Below are positions 23,822-35,524 of a stretch of 64,000 nucleotides of DNA, one piece after another (the first letter of the stretch is position 1; each line of letters starts with the position of its first letter). Made by a program: the position numbers and the translations under genes. The notes under the pieces were generated by a model, which ran no database searches, was not told the origin of the DNA, and saw only the letters and a program-made list of their open reading frames with translations. The stretch is from Hepsetus odoe (Eukaryota > Chordata > Actinopteri > Characiformes > Hepsetidae): assembly GCA_017165825.1 (NCBI GenBank), contig CM029377.1, forward strand, positions 23,326,386-23,390,385, given 5' to 3'.

Positions 23822-26800
23822 ACATGAAGACACACAGATTTTTTTCAGAATTATTTAAACCTTAGCAACCACTTTCCCTGTCAAACACCATGGCAACCAC
23901 CTGAAAAAGCAAAGCAGCCACCCTAGCAACCACCTGGGACACCAAACACCAAACAACATGCTAACAAGCGCCCATCTTTAGCACATTAGCAACCACCTGA
24001 AACCTGGAGTTTCATTACAGCTGCAGGGCATATCCGAGCAACCACCACAGAAGCTGCCTAGCAACACCTTAGGAACCACATGGGATCCTTTAGTAATCAC
24101 TTAGCATTTCTTTGGCAACCACTTGCATCTCCAAATTGGCCCCCTAGCAACTATCAGAGATGCCATAACAGCACCCTATGTTGTTGTTTTTTTAATTTTT
24201 TTTATGAAACCTGGCGTCTCACCTGTGAGTGACCGTTGACCACGACCTCCTCAGCGAAGCGCACCTTGACCGGGTTGGATTTCAGCTTGGCTCTTTTCTC
24301 TGGGGTTATGAAGGATGACTTTGGCCCCTACGCACAAAATAAACCCTTCTAGAGTGAAAAAGCATTTTTTCCAAAAAATAAATATGAGTGAAATGATGTG
24401 CAGCACTGATACTTTTAAAAGAAAAAAAATGCACCAGATCATATCTTTCTTTCCAACAGAGTGGACAGCGGGACTGCAGGACATTAATAGGACAAAATCT
24501 ATTTCTGACACTACTTGTTGGAATACTCACTCACTCTCATTCATTTTCTTAGCTGCTTGTCCTGATTAGGGTGGCAGGTGGTGCTGGAGTCTATACCAGT
24601 GCTCAAAGAATTTCACCGTATTTCTCATTTGTGGGATAATAAATGATTATTCTATTCTATTCTAAAGAGGAGAAAGGTGGGGACACACCTTCACCAGTCC
24701 ACCACAAGACGGACACACAAACACACACACCTAGGGAAAAATTTAGTATCGCCAATTCACCTGATGTGCATTATGTTTGGACAGTGGAGGAACCCCACAC
24801 AGACACGGGGAGACCTTGTCCACTTCACACAGAAAGGACCCAGACCATCCCACCTGGGAATCAAGCCCAGGGCCTTCTCGCCGTGAGGCAACAGCGCTAC
24901 CCACTGCGTACTTTCGTCTTCACATCTAGAGGGGTCTTAGTGAGGAAGTGTGTGGTTAAAAAAAACAAAAAAAAAAACACTCACCACCGTTATTCTGAGA
25001 ACTGTCATGGTTATTGTGTCTTGACACTCCCTGAGAAAGAAGGCAAGAGAAGAAGGGAGTACGAACAGAAATGTAGCGACACACTGAGACAAGTCGAACA
25101 CATTATACACACTTACACACACACACACATCCAAAACTAAAGAGATTTGTTCCAATTCTATCACTGACATGAAGAATCACTTAAAGAAATATTCCTGGTA
25201 AAAATACCCCATTCTGATTTCTCGTAAACTAGTGATTTTTTGATAGATTTTTCATATTTTCCCCTAAAAATGGCAGAAATGGATGGCATTGAAGAGGTAA
25301 ATCAGGCCTCTTCTTTATAAGAAATTCAACTTAGTTACCTGATGATATCAGCAGCCTGCTCCGTGGACAGGTCGTCGACAGCGACGTTGTTGATTTTGAC
25401 AAGCTGGTCACCTGGTAAAAGTTTGCCATCTGCAGGGCCACCTACAGTGCGTGCGCACACACACAGACACACACACACACACAGTGTGAGGCTAATTCTC
25501 TTACTGCCTAATAGCCAATATGTTTGGGTGTATGTCCTTTGTCTAATTTAGTCAATTAAATCAAATGACATCATCCCGCTTGGGAACATGAATTTGGCTC
25601 TACGGTTACACAGTATGGTTGCCTTGGTGATGTGGGAAGGTGCTGGGGAACAGATGGTCTTGGGCTAACCCATGTCATGATTTCCTGTTGTCCTACCAAC
25701 TCCACTGCCTAGTAAACCACACACATTGATCACTCCTCCTGCTGTTATTACTGTCTATACAGTATTATTACTGGTCACAAATGGGTGTTCCTCAGTTCTA
25801 CAAAAATCCCATATTTGTTGTACGACATTTCATTTTTAACAGAAACACAGCACTGTGCAAAACTCATTTATGCATATTTTTCAAGGGAATCACCTTTATG
25901 GTGCAAAAATACTGTTTTATTCCTGTCAAACTGCCTCATGTTTGTCATATTGAGATTAAAAGAAAGAAATGGGAACAAATGTTTTAGTGCCCCAAAGTGT
26001 CTAAAGATAAAAGTTTTTAGATAAAGGGGTTCCAACCTCTGAGCATCAGCAGTAAACGGGTCACCTGGTTATCTGGAATCATCTGCATCTGCCTGTTTCT
26101 TCACTGCTTCATGCCTTAAGTTAGACGCTTTGTTCTGCTTGAAGGTTCAGATGTAGATCACTATGTGCATTCAACAAAAAACAATCCAACTGCTCAGGTA
26201 CAGAGACTGTACTGAAAATGAGAGACAACAACACTGTCCTTCAGGAAGATCTGGAGAACTGCTAAGGTACAGAGACTGTACTAAAAATGAGAGACAACAA
26301 CACTGTCCTTCAGGAAGATCTGGAGAACCGTTCCTCAACGATACATTAAAAATAAGCAAAGTCTGGATCTTTGGAAGCAAAATATGAAGAAATGAGGGAT
26401 GGCTAAAGCTTTTGCACAGTATTATATACACCCAATAGACAAAGTGAGTGTCATTTTTAACAGAGTCTCCAAATACCTACAGAGGCCAATCAGTGTGGTT
26501 CAGCCTCCTTTATGTAATGGACTGAAAAGTGCCTGAACTAAAACACATGTACTAGAGTTGCATTATTGATTGCTGTTGCTGTTCAGGGTCAGATTCCTTG
26601 TTGACTGGTTTAATCACCACATCACTTCACAAACTCAGCAAGGCTTTTCCCATTAACATCATACTGCCTTACAGCCCTCTGATGGGCCACAACACAAACA
26701 AGCTGAAATACCACTGACCCGCAATGACATCATACCAGGAGCTTTCTAATGACATCACAACGAGCTTTCTAATGACACCCAAATTAGCTTTCTGATCATA

Positions 26801-28199
26801 ATTCAGGCATTCTGATGACATGGTTAATGATGTCATCAGTGCTAATTGATAGCATCATAACAGATCTGATTACGATACCTGGCTTCCTGGTGACATCACA
26901 ATGGGTTGCCTGATTACATCTTAAAGGGGCTTTCTGATGGCATTATAAATGAAAGAAAGTGGAAACACTGAACCTTGTGCATGGAGGGTTAATGATGTGC
27001 TGTAAATACTGCATATAGTGCTTCACTGTGCCCAACAGTTCATCATGTTCTGAAGCAGAACACTGTTGGTCAGAGTGGTACATTCAGATGACCATGTTAC
27101 CATCACTGACACTCTTGTGTGTAAAAGGTCTTCATTGGAACTATTGGTTTGTGTGGCTGTTCCTTAAAGCCTTTGGAAAACAGCTTATGGCTTTTAAACT
27201 GCCTCAGAGCTTCATTTTTTTCTGCCACCATGCTGGGAACTAACTTTTGGGTTCTCAAAGCACCTTTGACCAAACCTTTTATTACTTATTACTGAGTAAT
27301 GTGATGTGTGTTGGGGACACAATAAACAGAAGACCTCAGTCATGAATAAAAGGGGTGGGACTGCAACAGTTCAGCGGTAGCCTAGTGGTCTAGGCCCCAG
27401 GATCAGAAGGATGTGGGTTTGAATCCCAAGATGTTTACCCTGAGGTACCCTTGAGTAAGGTACCATCCCCATCACTGCTCCCCGGGTGATTTAAATAGCT
27501 TCCCCATGCTGCACGGTGAAACCAGAGGATGCATTTCATTATGTTTCACTGTGTGCTGTGTTTCACAATGACAAATAGTCACTATCACTTCACTTCATAT
27601 ATAAACAAAAGGGTCCTTGTGTGTGGTTTCTGTACCTGCTGTGACCTCCTGCACCTGGGGCGGAGTGTGTGTTGACACGATGAAGCCATGGGAGTTGAGG
27701 GTTGAGTCAAATGGTATTTGAGCAGTCACTCTGATTGGACAGCTTCTCTGTTCCTGAGGACAGCAGTCAACTGCACGTCCATCTTCAAACACACGCTCCC
27801 TAGAGAGAGAGACAGGTCCACAAAAAGGGACACAAATAAACATTGTTTAAAACTGTTTTTTCTACTGAATTTTTGGTCACACTTTCCAGAAGGGTGGAGT
27901 TCATAAGGCTACATTTAGGAAGGTTCTTATTAAAAGAAAAGGCTACAGAGTTTTTACACTTTCTTTACACCCAAGATCCTTCTTTTTGTTTAAAATGTTT
28001 AATATAAAGCATTTCCAGAATCAACTCCTACTAATGTGTTCGATTTGCTCAGTGTGAGTCTTGGGGATGGTAAATTACACCTACACACACACACACACCT
28101 GCTGGTGGAGTCTCTGGAACGGCGTAACCAGCGTCCCACCACCTGCTCCACTCTGCTGGTCCTGCGTGACGGGGAGCGGCTACGGTCCCGCTCCTCCAT
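13266..28199 (-). CDS. frmpd1: FERM and PDZ domain-containing protein 1 (complete coding region, 15 coding exons)
   Basis: Membrane-associated scaffold; the mammalian protein binds GPSM1/GPSM2 (AGS3/LGN) and affects their membrane localisation. Coding exons in transcript order: 28099-28199, 27636-27799, 25339-25441, 24985-25030, 24223-24327, 21178-21273, 20634-20759, 19882-20001, 19612-19748, 19313-19436, 18500-18592, 18165-18347, 17792-17936, 16537-17556, 13266-15901. They total 5199 bp (1732 residues plus TGA; human about 1578). The N-terminus has RVEQVVGRWLRRSRDS, a match to FRMPD1. PDZ is about 54-136 (SHGFIV loop, LLPGDQLVKINNV). FERM is about 175-485 (VLKVYLENGQTKAFKFE, KDWGIESF, YGGKSFSATM, RESMVSLLVGAQYGVSQVI). 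SMDALEEDDL lies just after. The rest is acidic/Ser-rich disorder, then a helical C-terminal region. Teleosts may have a/b paralogues; I cannot assign which. Confidence 0.95.
15963..16403. mobile_element. SINE inserted into another SINE (frmpd1 intron 14)
   Basis: The host is a minus-oriented tRNA-like SINE (15963-16071 and 16341-16403; the start resembles the TTTACATTTACAGCATTTAG repeat and the end is CACTAGACCACCACCACC). It is split by a plus-oriented SINE (16072-16340; head GGTGGCCTAATGGTTAGGG, GGGGTTCAAACCCC). The short TTTC at 16068-16071 recurs at 16341-16344 and may be the target duplication. Confidence 0.8.
16537..17556 (-). CDS. frmpd1: frmpd1 exon 14: disordered acidic linker
   Basis: One 1020-bp exon (residues about 515-854) directly after the FERM domain. 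It is rich in Glu, Asp and Ser and carries SMDALEEDDLLTYCST and FGDSSSDDEFFDA, both with counterparts at the same place in human FRMPD1. Boundaries: acceptor TGTACAG at 17557 side, donor GTTTGG at 16536, phase 1 on both sides. Confidence 0.92.
18996..19279 (+). mobile_element. Solo LTR-like element with CTCF-consensus motif (frmpd1 intron 10)
   Basis: The 284-bp element starts TGTAACGG and ends TTGTGACA (TGT...ACA ends). Flanks GTACA (18991-18995) and GAACA (19280-19284) differ at one base and look like a 5-bp target duplication. It contains a TTATAAGCCCC TATA-like site and ATTAAAG near the end, as in an LTR. Its body matches the element at 22.8 kb (GTGCACACCTG, CAGGTGTGCCTCAT, GGGGCTGG). CCAGTAGAGGGCGC at 19011-19024 fits the vertebrate CTCF core consensus. 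It is antisense to frmpd1. Confidence 0.7.
19291..19312. repeat. (CA)n microsatellite overlapping frmpd1 exon 10 splice donor
   Basis: On the transcribed strand this is (GT)11 starting at the first intron base, so the 5' splice site itself is the first repeat unit. Confidence 0.9.
20012..20062. repeat. (CA)n(TA)n compound microsatellite
   Basis: About nine CA followed by about 17 TA units, in frmpd1 intron 7 just upstream of exon 8. Confidence 0.9.
20225..20400 (+). pseudogene. Tc1/mariner-like transposase relic
   Basis: The plus strand reads NNKKKRLRAKQHKHWHIQHR and then VLLKDESKFQRFRG, with recognisable spacing to the second catalytic Asp (DESKF) of Tc1-like transposases. It is a short, decayed fragment inside frmpd1 intron 7; no terminal repeats were seen. 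Confidence 0.6.
22830..23224 (+). mobile_element. Solo LTR with three 42-bp internal repeats (frmpd1 intron 5)
   Basis: The 395-bp element starts TGTCACG and ends CGTTACA, flanked by a perfect 5-bp duplication ATTAA (22825-22829 and 23225-23229). Inside are three 42-bp tandem units (22830, 22872, 22914), a CTATTTAAGCC TATA-like site, a (TCAG)n run (about 23084-23112) and AATAAA near the 3' end. These traits fit a solo LTR of an LTR retrotransposon; no internal coding region is present. It is related to the element at 19.0 kb. Confidence 0.8.
23452..23495. repeat. (CA)n microsatellite
   Basis: About 22 CA units in frmpd1 intron 5. Confidence 0.9.
23779..23820. repeat. (CA)n microsatellite, one interruption
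   Basis: About 20 CA units interrupted by CG, in frmpd1 intron 5. The next 300 bp (23860-24170) is made of loosely repeated CTAGCAACCAC-type motifs, another degenerate repeat. Confidence 0.85.
24531..24910 (-). mobile_element. tRNA-like SINE with nested LINE tail (frmpd1 intron 4)
   Basis: Read on minus, the head (CAGTGGGTAGCGCTGTTGCC, then TGGGCTTGATTCCC) is tRNA-like. The body contains the common teleost phrase CACACAGAAAGGACCCAGACC on plus. Around 24603-24664 a plus-oriented LINE 3' tail (AATTTCACCGTATTTCTCAT ending in (TATTC)n) interrupts it. Confidence 0.6.
25852..26420. mobile_element. Non-autonomous DNA transposon with 11-bp inverted ends and 72-bp internal duplication
   Basis: ACTGTGCAAAA at 25852-25862 is matched by its exact reverse complement at 26410-26420, the end type of a mariner/Tc1-like family. 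Inside, about 72 bp (GGTACAGAGACTGTACT ... CTTCAGGAAGATCTGGAGAA) occurs twice in tandem (about 26190-26261 and 26262-26333). No transposase frame is present. It lies in frmpd1 intron 2. Confidence 0.65.
27372..27596 (+). mobile_element. tRNA-derived SINE copy
   Basis: Same family as at 6.2 and 16.1 kb (head CAGCGGTAGCCTAGTGGTC, body CCATCACTGCTCCCC, tail AATAGTCACTATCACTT). It ends about 40 bp from the frmpd1 exon 2 donor. Confidence 0.8.
28083..28098. repeat. (CA)n at frmpd1 exon 1 donor
   Basis: On the transcribed strand the intron begins inside (GT)8, as at exon 10. Confidence 0.85.
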
Positions 28200-30915
28200 T
28201 TAGCTACACATAAACACACATATAAGGTCATGCAGTTGCGGAAGAAATGGCTATAATGAAGCGATAACCTTTCTGATATCTAGTAGGATCTTCTCCCATC
28301 TTATGTCCCTTTAGTCACTAACTGTGACACAAGCTCCTATCAAAATGGATTCACACATTGTTTGAAAGATGTTCTTTCCAACGAATGCTTTCCTTCAAGG
28401 ATTTCCATCAGTCCATCGCATTCATTTCCAAAAAGCCTCTGGTTCCAGATGTTGTTTTGCAGATTTTAGACTTTTAGACTCGATCAGATCTGCAGATCTG
28501 TTTGCAGCAGTTAAATCCAGCTCGTAAAGTAAAAAATCCCCGAGAAGCAGAAGATCTCAGGGCTCATGTTCATAATTTTCTACTGATTCCAATGATTATT
28601 GTTATTTCTCACCAAGGACAGGTTGTTCCATAATTGTCTTCTTAAATCTACCTGTTCCTTGTCTTTGGTCATCTCAGCCTTTCTTGACGTTGTCAGTTTT
28701 CCCTGGTCTAGTCCGTGAAGAAGGAGAAGCCTTCTTCCTGCCTGTAATGACTCTAAGAATCTTGAATTTTGGTGAAAAAGCAGACCCTGAGTGTCTCTGC
28801 TCTTCTTCACTTTTCTCCTCTGAATTCCACCGAGCTTGATGGGAATTCTGAATCTGAAGATTCGTTTCATTTCTGTGTGCATTTCTGTTAGATTGTGCTC
28901 TCTCTCTTGTGAAAAAATCTATGCAAAATTCAATCAAGTATCGCAGGATTATAATACAGTATAACAAGTAAATTACTGATAATTCTGTCATTTTATACAC
29001 ATTTTACACCACTTTATGAGGCATCCTGATTATTTTATTGACCTTTTTGCTATTTATCCTGGTTGCTTTACAGCATTTTAGAAGCACTGACTTCTCTGTT
29101 CATCGTTCTGGATTATTGAAATTGTTTTCACATGAGTTTTTGGTTTAGAATAATTAGGAAGAGCAGATTATACACAGTGGTGCTTGGAAGTTTGTCAACC
29201 TTTCAGAAACTTTTTTAATAATAATAATCCTTTATATAATAATAATCCTTTATTTAATCTAGTATTATTTGTAATACTATATTGCATAAATAGGTCCTGG
29301 TTTTTGCTTTCCAGTCTGGTGTTGAACTCTTGTTGGAGCCAATCCTGCTAATCCTAGACGGTCTAGTCATTTTACGCCATTAGACGAGTACTTCCCTCAA
29401 CAAACGAATGGCCAAGCATCATTCTTTTGTCTGTACTCATATGGAAATCTGATCTGAAGTCTTAGGTCTTGTTCATTCAGAAATCTAGAACATTCTAAAG
29501 GGTTCGCTTTCAAGCGAAAACATAATGTGGTACTTCTGGGTGTAGAACTGAAACCTGACATTGTCTATTTTAGAATCACTGAGCTAAACTGAGCTGCTAA
29601 ATAATCTCAGAGTTGCCACTGGCATGAATATTGTCCATATTGATTGATGAAGATCTACCACATGAGCATGTGTGGGTGGTGGTGATCTAGTAATAGGTTA
29701 AATTCCCACCTCCAGCGTCACCAACACTGGGTTCCTGAGCAAAATCTTGAACCCCACGTTGCTTCTTGGAGACGGTTCCTGTAATTAGGAATTTGAAGTC
29801 GGTCTGGACAAGAGCGTCTGCGAATGGATGCTAGCGTAAATGTCAGTTTAGATCATTGAACGTGGATTTAGTCAAGCAGTTTGAGAAAAGCTAATGGGTT
29901 GCTGCTAGCGTCCATTATTTGTTAGTTAAATTTAAAACTCTAGTATCTTGATTCGAGCATGACTACTAAGAGGGGTGAGCTACATTCGTTTTTTTATGCC
30001 AAAGTAATATTTGCCTGCTTGGGCGTTTCCTGAGGGCTCATAATGGACATTGATCTCCTGAAAAATGGTTCCGTAGGTAAGTGATTACGTGAAATGATCC
30101 CACCAACCAAATGAGTGTAATTCATGTAATTAGTGTTTACTGCAGTATGTGGCTATTATGTCCAATATATCCACAGTGCTACAGTGCAGCAAATTGCTTT
30201 CTAATGGCCTGGTGGGGATGGAGAATGCTGGACCCTATCACACACGTTCTAATGGGACAAAACAGAGACACTATGGTGCCCCATGCCACAGAAAGAGAGA
30301 GATGAGGAAGTGCAGAGGGGAGGGAGAGAAGAGACGGAGAGAAATCCCAACAGATCATGACTCATGGCTTCATTGTGTTCTCAGGTTTCACCAAATCTGA
30401 CTTACAACATCCATCCCATCTGTCGCCCGGACGCCAGCATTGTTTGCAGTATTGGCCACACACTTTTTATTGTCAGAGAAAGCATGTCTGTATCGATGGT
30501 CAGTAATAATGGATTATTTATTGGTATGTTCATAATTAATCACCGACAACATTAGCACCATTATCGGTATCTGTAATTGGATGATGAAAGGGGAATTCTT
30601 GAAGGACGATTTGTCAAAAGTAAAATGATTTTAACAGAATGATTCAGAATGTTTTGATGTGAAATGTGCCGCTGCAGAGGAATCAATCCGTTTAAACTTC
30701 CTTGCAGAATATTATTGCATGATTTGGGAAAATGGTGCCTGAGGAGCATTGCTTTACGGTTTCAAGATCAGGATTTGCTTTTTAAATACATTAAGGAAGG
30801 GATTTCAGATTCCACATCCTGTACAGAGAATCGCAGGACAATTACTGTTTATTTACTGTCTATAAAATACTAATAAAGCATTTGAATTTGCCTGTGCAAA
30901 AGTTATGGCAGTTAT
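28200..30915. other. Intergenic sequence upstream of frmpd1 coding exon 1
   Basis: On minus, GTGTAG at about 28204-28209 could be a 3' splice acceptor a few bases before the ATG, so frmpd1 may have a noncoding first exon further right. The rest is AT-rich, with short AATAATCC repeats near 29220-29260. No gene, RNA or intact element is recognised. Confidence 0.45.
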
Positions 30916-31154
30916 GGCAGTGGTGGCCTAGTGGTTAGGGAGTTGGCCACAGGATCGGAAGATTGTGGGTTCAAACCCCTTACCAGTAGGTTGCCCTGAG
31001 GTACTCTTGAGCAAGGTACCGTCTCCGTCACTGCTCTTTCGTCACTGTGCTTTCATAGCTGCCCCCTGCTGCACGGTGTGTGTATGGGTTAAATGCAGAG
31101 GTCCAATTTCATTGTGGTTCGCTGTGTGTTCTCACAATGACAAGAATAGTCACA
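30916..31154 (+). mobile_element. tRNA-derived SINE copy
   Basis: A well-preserved copy with head GGTGGCCTAGTGGTTAGGG, GGGTTCAAACCCC, body TGAGCAAGGTACCGTC and tail GACAAGAATAGTCACAA. It is followed by an AT-rich stretch to 31450 with nothing recognisable. Confidence 0.85.
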
Positions 31155-31449
31155 ATTAAATTAATTAAATAAAAAAATAATAATATATATTAAATAAGCA
31201 AACAAATGAAAAAAAAGAGTAATTGTACTGTTAAAAAAGTGAAAATGCATTCTAAATAATTAGAAACAAAAAACACAAAAAATGTAAAAAATTATTGTTT
31301 TCTTTATAGAGGATGTGCGATTATTCTTTTTTACATATAATATCAAAATGTTACAGGACCATAGGACTGTGTATGTAAGGCTTTTCAGTGACTAAGCACT
31401 CTTTATTTCTCATGTACGTAGCTGATACATTTTTAACAATAACGCTGCC

Positions 31450-31696
31450 AATCAACCTGGGCTGCTTTGTTCTATAACACTGCGGCCCTCTTACGGATGA
31501 ATATACTGTCTGCTGTGCTGTCTGTTGTTGTCTGTCTTGTCTGCACTTGTTGCCTTGTTTTATGTATTATGTTGTGTCTTCTGTTGTCTTGTGTCTTGTG
31601 TGTAGCACCAGGGTCCTGCAGGAATGTTATTTCATTTCACTGTGTACTGTGTATATGGCTGAAAAGACAATAAAATCCTACTTGACTTGACTTGAC
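31450..31696 (+). mobile_element. LINE 3' tail fragment
   Basis: It ends with TTATTTCATTTCACTGTGTA, then GACAATAAAATCC, then (CTTGA)3, the usual 3' end of teleost CR1/L2-type LINEs. No coding part remains. From 31697 to 32320 I see only unique sequence and a C-run. Confidence 0.55.
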
Positions 31697-32321
31697 ATAA
31701 CATTATAATATAGAAAATGAGACCATTTTGAACTTAAAAAATGAAGACTATCAGGGCAAGAATGGGAAAAGAAATGATGATCACTTTATGGGGCAATGGA
31801 GCAAGAATCCAGATGTACTGCCTTTGCAGTGCGAGGCTATAGTTAGAGTGTGATATTTCGCTCAGGTCTCCTTCTATGACACTTTCCTGGTGCTAGCATC
31901 ATTCAGCACGTGGACGGGGCTGTTGTTGTTCAGAGCTCATCCAGGTAACGGAGAGGTGATGAGAAATCCTCAAATCCTTTCCTCCGATCATCTCCTTAAA
32001 GCACAGCTATACATGGCTACCTGTTCTCCTCTTTCTCTCCCCCCCCCCGCCCCTTACTGCCATCCGACCCCAAGAGGATAACACAGAATAAGCCCAAAAC
32101 TCATCTCAACTCATCTTTATCATCACCCCCAGTGTCTAAAGGAGACACCCCTGAGTTTTTGACCCAATTATACTCTTGGCATCCGAAACAACAGCCCCAT
32201 TAGCTCCTCTTATAAGTGTGTCTGATCCAACAGATCTTCAGCTATTCAGTTATTCTGCCCGGTGATCAGTCACTCTGTTCCAATGCAGCAGAAAGATTGA
32301 GCCAAAAAATAAGAGGACATT

Positions 32322-32747
32322 TACATTACATTTACATTTACAGCATTTAGCAGACGGTCTTATCCAGAGCGACTTCCATGTCCTAATTACAGGGACAGTC
32401 CCCCCGGAGCAATTCAGGATTAAGGGTCTTGCTCAGGAACCCAGTGGCAGTAGTGCTAGAGGTGGGATTCAAACCTGGGACCTCTTGACCAATAGGTCCA
32501 TAGGCAAGTACCCTACCACTAGACCACCGCCACCCTTCAAGAGTTTACATTTACATTTATGACATTTTAGCAGACAATCTTATCCAGAGCGACTTTCAAT
32601 TCCTGATTACAGGGACAGTCCCCCCTGGAGCAACTCAGGGTTAAGGGTCTTGCTCAGGAACCCATTGGTGGTAGTGTTGGAGGGAGGATTCTAACCTGCG
32701 ACCTCTTGGTCCGTAGGCAAGTATCCTACCACTAGACCACCACCACC
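32322..32747 (-). mobile_element. Two tandem copies of a tRNA-like SINE
   Basis: Copies at about 32331-32535 and 32546-32747 each begin TTTACATTTACATTTA and end CTACCACTAGACCACCNCCACC on plus. Read on minus, the head is GGTCTAGTGGTAGG with a GGTTTGAATCC box. It is the same family as the host SINE at 15.96 kb. Confidence 0.8.
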
Positions 32748-32749
32748 AG

Positions 32750-33530
32750 GACCCCTTTGATTTGAGAGATCCTGAACTCTGCATGATGTATTGGCCCTCT
32801 TAAAGCCTTTATTGGCTGTACGTTAAAAGATATAGGAGTACAGAGTGCATGAGCCACATGGGCTAACAATAAATGCACTCTCTGTGTGAGGGATTAAACT
32901 TTAAATCTGTAATTCACCGGGTCAATAAATGGATTTTAAAGTTCAGTCAGGGACGTCATGAGGGAAACACCATTTAGCGCTATTAACAATTAGCAGCACC
33001 CCTTACTATCTGACCCTTTCCCTCACTCTCTCTATCTGTCTGACTCTCCTCATCCTTCTCCCTTGCTCTTCTTCACTTCCTCTTACTCTCTCAATTAGAT
33101 TAGAGGGCCCCAAAGTGAGCTTTAATTCCCTTTTATGCCCTCGCAGCTCTGTAAAAACGGTCTTAGAGAAAGGCTAGCCCACGTTATCACAGATATTTAA
33201 TGGCTCAGCGCCATCACTAGGGTTAGCAGCAATGTAAAGTGCCGACCATTCAACATTAACTGCGGTGTCTACCGTTCATTCATCCTTGCAGCTCATTGTA
33301 TCCAAGGTACCCTGTGTTTTTCTGCATTCCCTGACCTTTGTGTGAAATGGGTACAATCAAACAGGCAGATTTTGTTACAGTACATTTGTGTGTAACTTCC
33401 TGGTGTTGTCTTTTCAGGTACCCACCAATGGCACAAGGCAAACTGCTAAGGGGTGATGGATGTAATAGGACAATGAACTCAAAAAGGAATGAGAATATTG
33501 ACACATGAATGCACAATTAGGGCTAACTTA
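32750..33530. other. Unique intergenic sequence
   Basis: No repeat or open frame is recognised. It is AT-rich with homeodomain-type ATTA cores (for example near 32990). It could hold regulatory sequence, but nothing here proves it. Confidence 0.35.
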
Positions 33531-33690
33531 ACCTTCATGTCCTCTCTCACCACGTCCATAAACCTCCTCTTTGGTCTTCCTCTTTTCCTCTATCCTGGCA
33601 GCTCCACCTTCAACATCCTCCTCCCAATATAATCCTTGTTTCTCTTCTGGACATGTCCAAACCAACGCAACCTTGCTTCTCTTGCAATAA
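33531..33690 (-). mobile_element. LINE 3'-end fragment
   Basis: Read on minus it gives the same C-terminal RT end as the element at 3.9-4.4 kb (rich in Lys/Arg, then FMDVVREDM-like). It is a small decayed fragment. Confidence 0.65.
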
Positions 33691-34230
33691 TTAATTATTT
33701 TGCATTAATTGATCTAATTTGCATTCATTAATCTAATTTAAAAGCTGATGCCAGTTGCCATGAAAAGTTTGCGTTAATAGATAATTGTCAGCAGAAATGC
33801 TCATGTCTTGTGTTCCCTGCCACTGGAAAAACCATTCGTCAATCATGTAGGACAGCTGTCCTTTAAACTGACTGTTGTCTCCTCATGTTGTAATTATATA
33901 AAGCTAATGAAATGGTCTTAAACTATCTGCGGTGCAGACCCACTAATACTCTCATACACTGACAAATAAGCTTAACCAGAAGCTTAGAAATGTCACTCCA
34001 CTGCGTCAAAACAGAGACTTGCCACACTAGAAACACTTGTAGCATCTTAGAACCTCAATTTTCCCCATTTTTATGCAAGTTTAAGTGTATCATAAGCAAT
34101 CAGAAAGCACAAAAGTCTCTTAATTAATATTTTACTAAACCCTTTAGTTAAGTATTTAATGATTTTTTTAGGCGGTTTTCTCCATCTACCATAATCTGAG
34201 ATTACCACTAACATTATACTTACAGGTCAA

Positions 34231-34235
<5 letters not shown>

Positions 34236-34268
<33 letters not shown>
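34236..34268. repeat. (CA)n microsatellite
   Basis: About 16 CA units. The flanks 33691-34235 are AT-rich unique sequence. Confidence 0.9.
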
Positions 34269-34270
<2 letters not shown>

Positions 34271-34516
34271 ACCAAATTACATTTTGGGGTAAAAGGAAAG
34301 CTGTACAAATTACATTTTTGGTTCAAATTTTTTCTTTCCTAACAATCAACACACATATACATACACATGTCAACTCAGACAGTCAGACAGACAGAAAGAC
34401 AGAAAGACAGTCAAAAAGAGATAGGCAGGCGACCCTGGGGTTGTAGAAGGGTAAAGTAATTGGATTATGCTCTTACTGCGTCACACACCCTGAGCCGATC
34501 ACTGGGGCTCATACTC

Positions 34517-34517
<1 letters not shown>

Positions 34518-34563
<46 letters not shown>
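34518..34563. repeat. (CA)n microsatellite
   Basis: About 23 CA units. From 34564 to 35520 a long open frame exists on plus, but I see no protein-like signature. Confidence 0.9.
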
Positions 34564-34565
<2 letters not shown>

Positions 34566-35524
34566 CAGCCATACACACTTACCCAGAGTGCGTTGAGTGT
34601 GTGTCAGGGCCCCATCAGACAGGAAAATGTGCCTTGCACTGCACCATCGCCTCTATGTCCTTCTTTATCCATTAGTAGAATCTGCTGCTCTCACATCAGC
34701 ACAGAGCACAGCGTACATCAGACGACCGGAGCATTTCAGCACTTCAGACCTGACACCAGCCTTGAGCGTTCAGTCGATTCGTCCCCTGCGCATGCAGAAG
34801 CTCAGCAGCCTGCATGCACTATAGACGGCATGTTCTTTTGCTCAACATGCTTCAGTCTCTTTCAATGTTATCCTTTCTGGTCTGATTTCAGCAGTTTACC
34901 ATTTCGCTCTACAGCAGCTTATAGGCCTTTCTTTTTCACTGCTCCATTTTCCGCCACGCAGGGATTCAGATCCTCCAAGAATGAGACTCAAGAGAGTTCT
35001 CATCCTCTTATGGCCATTCTTGCTAATTCATTGAGTCACTTCCATAGAGTCGGCTTTCAGTGGTTTCGATCCTGTTTAAAAAATAAAACAATTTCAGAAA
35101 TGACAGACAAAATTTGTCCTTCATTTCCAACGACTGGACATCATTCACAATGTGTTAGCACATGTTTGATGATGAAAGGCATCATGACTCAGTAATTGCA
35201 CCGCCTTTGATTTGCACTGCAGCTCATTTACATGTTCAAACGAGGCATTTGTTTCAAACAAGGCCGTGGAAAAGGGTTCGTAAGAGCGGAGTGTGCATGA
35301 TGGAGGGAGAAAGAGCAGGTATGTGGTTGGGAGGGATAAAAGGAGAAGAGTGATAGGATGGGAGAGGATGAGATGGACCAAGGCAGGAGGTGAGTTTGTG
35401 GTTTAAAAAAATAGTTAGACATTGTGAGGAGGAAACTGCAAAGCAATTATCTTATAATTCAACAAAAACAAAAACAAAAAAAAGCTGCTGAAATACATAA
35501 ATCCTTGGCGATTCATCATTTTAG

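Noticed and set aside
34563..35195. 210-codon plus-strand open frame
   Set aside because: Begins at a CA microsatellite, has Cys/Phe/Ser-rich composition with no domain, and lacks splice or promoter context; looks like chance.
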